A stretch of 61,341 bases of DNA, from NCBI GenBank assembly GCA_000431155.1, contig HF985637.1, forward strand, positions 1-61,341. The letters are read 5' to 3'. This DNA is from Bacteroides sp. CAG:927 (GTDB lineage: Bacteria; Bacteroidota; Bacteroidia; Bacteroidales; Muribaculaceae). A program made the position numbers and the translations under genes. Positions 60,850-61,341 of the stretch are shown here, one piece after another (the stretch's first letter is position 1; each line of letters opens with the position of its first letter). The notes beneath the pieces were generated by a model. That model was not told where the DNA came from. It worked only from the letters and a program-made list of their open reading frames with translations, and did no database searches.

Positions 60850-61243
60850 TAAAAAAAGCAGCCGGGCGATAAGCCGGGTTATGTCGGCCATGGCACTTCC
60901 CTTTCACGGGGACACCACGACGTTTCGTCATTTATCTGAGCCTGCAGTCACCTGCAAGGCTTAAGCAGCCTACCCCCCGACAATGGACGAGCAGCCCTTG
61001 AATGTCGGTGTACTTGGCCTTGCAACCCATAAGGCATGCGGCACCGCACATTGCTGTGCGGCCCGGTGAGCTCTTACCTCACCTTTTCACCCTTACCTGG
61101 CCTAAAAGGCCGCGGCGGTTATTTTCTGTCACACTACTCTGCGGTCACCCACAGCTTCCCGTTAAGAAATATGGTGCTCTGTGTTGCCCGGACTTTCCTC
61201 ACACCGCATATTCATCGGTGAGCGACGAAATGCCCGGCTGCTG
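60850..61243 (-). ncRNA. rnpB: RNase P RNA, class A
   Basis: The minus strand contains the universal RNase P RNA landmarks in order: GAGGAAAGTCCGGGC (CR I), ACAGAAAATAACCGCC, AGGGTGAAAAGGTGAGGTAAG with GAGCTCACC, and the closing CATAACCCGGCTTATCG. The ends pair as P1 (GCAGCCGGGC with GCCCGGCTGC) and the 3' arm is followed by T7 at 60851-60857, so P1 also acts as the terminator stem. The 5' end is inferred from the TAAATTTG box at 61248-61255. Confidence 0.95.
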
Positions 61244-61247
61244 GCTG

Positions 61248-61255
61248 CAAATTTA
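61248..61255 (-). promoter_or_regulatory. Promoter -7 box (TAAATTTG) of rnpB
   Basis: The minus strand reads TAAATTTG directly before the P1 stem, placing transcription start at about 61243. Confidence 0.65.
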
Positions 61256-61341
61256 AGCATTTTGTTTCGTTCGGCCAATTATTGCGCCCTATTCTTCATG
61301 TCTTAAACACGGCTCTTTCATTTAAAAATGTCTTGTACTTC
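61256..61341. other. Window edge, no gene seen
   Basis: 86 bp upstream of the rnpB promoter; no convincing reading frame or motif beyond AT-rich sequence. Confidence 0.4.

Overview
The window looks like a chromosomal segment of an anaerobic gut Bacteroidales bacterium, plausibly Muribaculaceae- or Prevotella-like. The evidence is the recurrent Bacteroidetes promoter box TAnnTTTG, the scarcity of Shine-Dalgarno sequences, typical family members (DUF4421, a NagB-PIG-L protein, a GTPase-degenerate EF-G paralogue, GH110, a type B L31) and a bacterial class A RNase P RNA. The genus cannot be fixed by reading alone. Almost everything is core chromosome; only the left edge (about 1-1500) and 55.05-55.9 kb look eroded or mobile.

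Layout. 0-2 kb: broken Bcr/CflA drug exporter, divergent AraC regulator, a short relic, a small membrane protein. 2-5.6 kb (minus): tightly packed rfbD-prfC-nitroreductase-PH protein. 5.6-7.8 kb (plus): SpoU-type RNA methyltransferase overlapping radA. 7.8-13.9 kb (minus): purT, rpmE2, a biotin-carrying carboxyltransferase (OadA/PycB-like), lon. 14.2-16.3 kb (plus): EF-G paralogue. 16.5-18.1 kb (minus): MlaF-MlaE lipid transporter. 18.2-27.3 kb (plus): secreted choloylglycine-hydrolase-type enzyme, DUF4421, acetyltransferase, sppA-lpxK-purine nucleoside phosphorylase-thiL, Yip1, smpB. 27.3-28.4 kb (minus): THUMP-like methyltransferase. 28.5-35.6 kb (plus): TPR protein, M3 peptidase, engB, tRNA-Ser(GGA), YihY, ridA. 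35.6-38.1 kb (minus): folC and two half-size chromate transporters. 38.2-44.3 kb: META lipoprotein, fucO, NagB-PIG-L fusion, outer-membrane barrel, canonical nagB. 44.4-48.9 kb (minus): translationally coupled S9 peptidase, lipoprotein and two metallo-beta-lactamase-fold hydrolases. 49.2 kb: initiator tRNA. 49.3-55.0 kb (minus): complete RND tripartite efflux operon. 55.05-55.9 kb: two blocks of one 15-bp tandem repeat family around a transposase tail. 55.9-57.7 kb: GH110 alpha-galactosidase. 57.7-60.7 kb (minus): RelA/SpoT-type protein and a lipoprotein. 60.8-61.2 kb (minus): rnpB.

Functional themes are translation and stress (prfC, EF-G paralogue, smpB, engB, Rel, lon, radA, two tRNAs, rnpB), envelope and host interaction (lpxK, MlaEF, RND pump, bile-salt/penicillin-acylase-type hydrolase, GH110) and sugar metabolism (fucO, nagB, rfbD). 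I found no CRISPR array, phage, toxin-antitoxin or defence cassette. The observations I rate highest are the EF-G paralogue lacking GTPase residues, the 15-bp repeat locus, three genes whose start codon lies exactly 4 nt after a TAnnTTTG box (predicted leaderless mRNAs), the catalytically degenerate NagB domain fused to PIG-L beside an intact NagB, the Rel protein with a ruined hydrolase site, and the coupled S9/lipoprotein/MBL operon.
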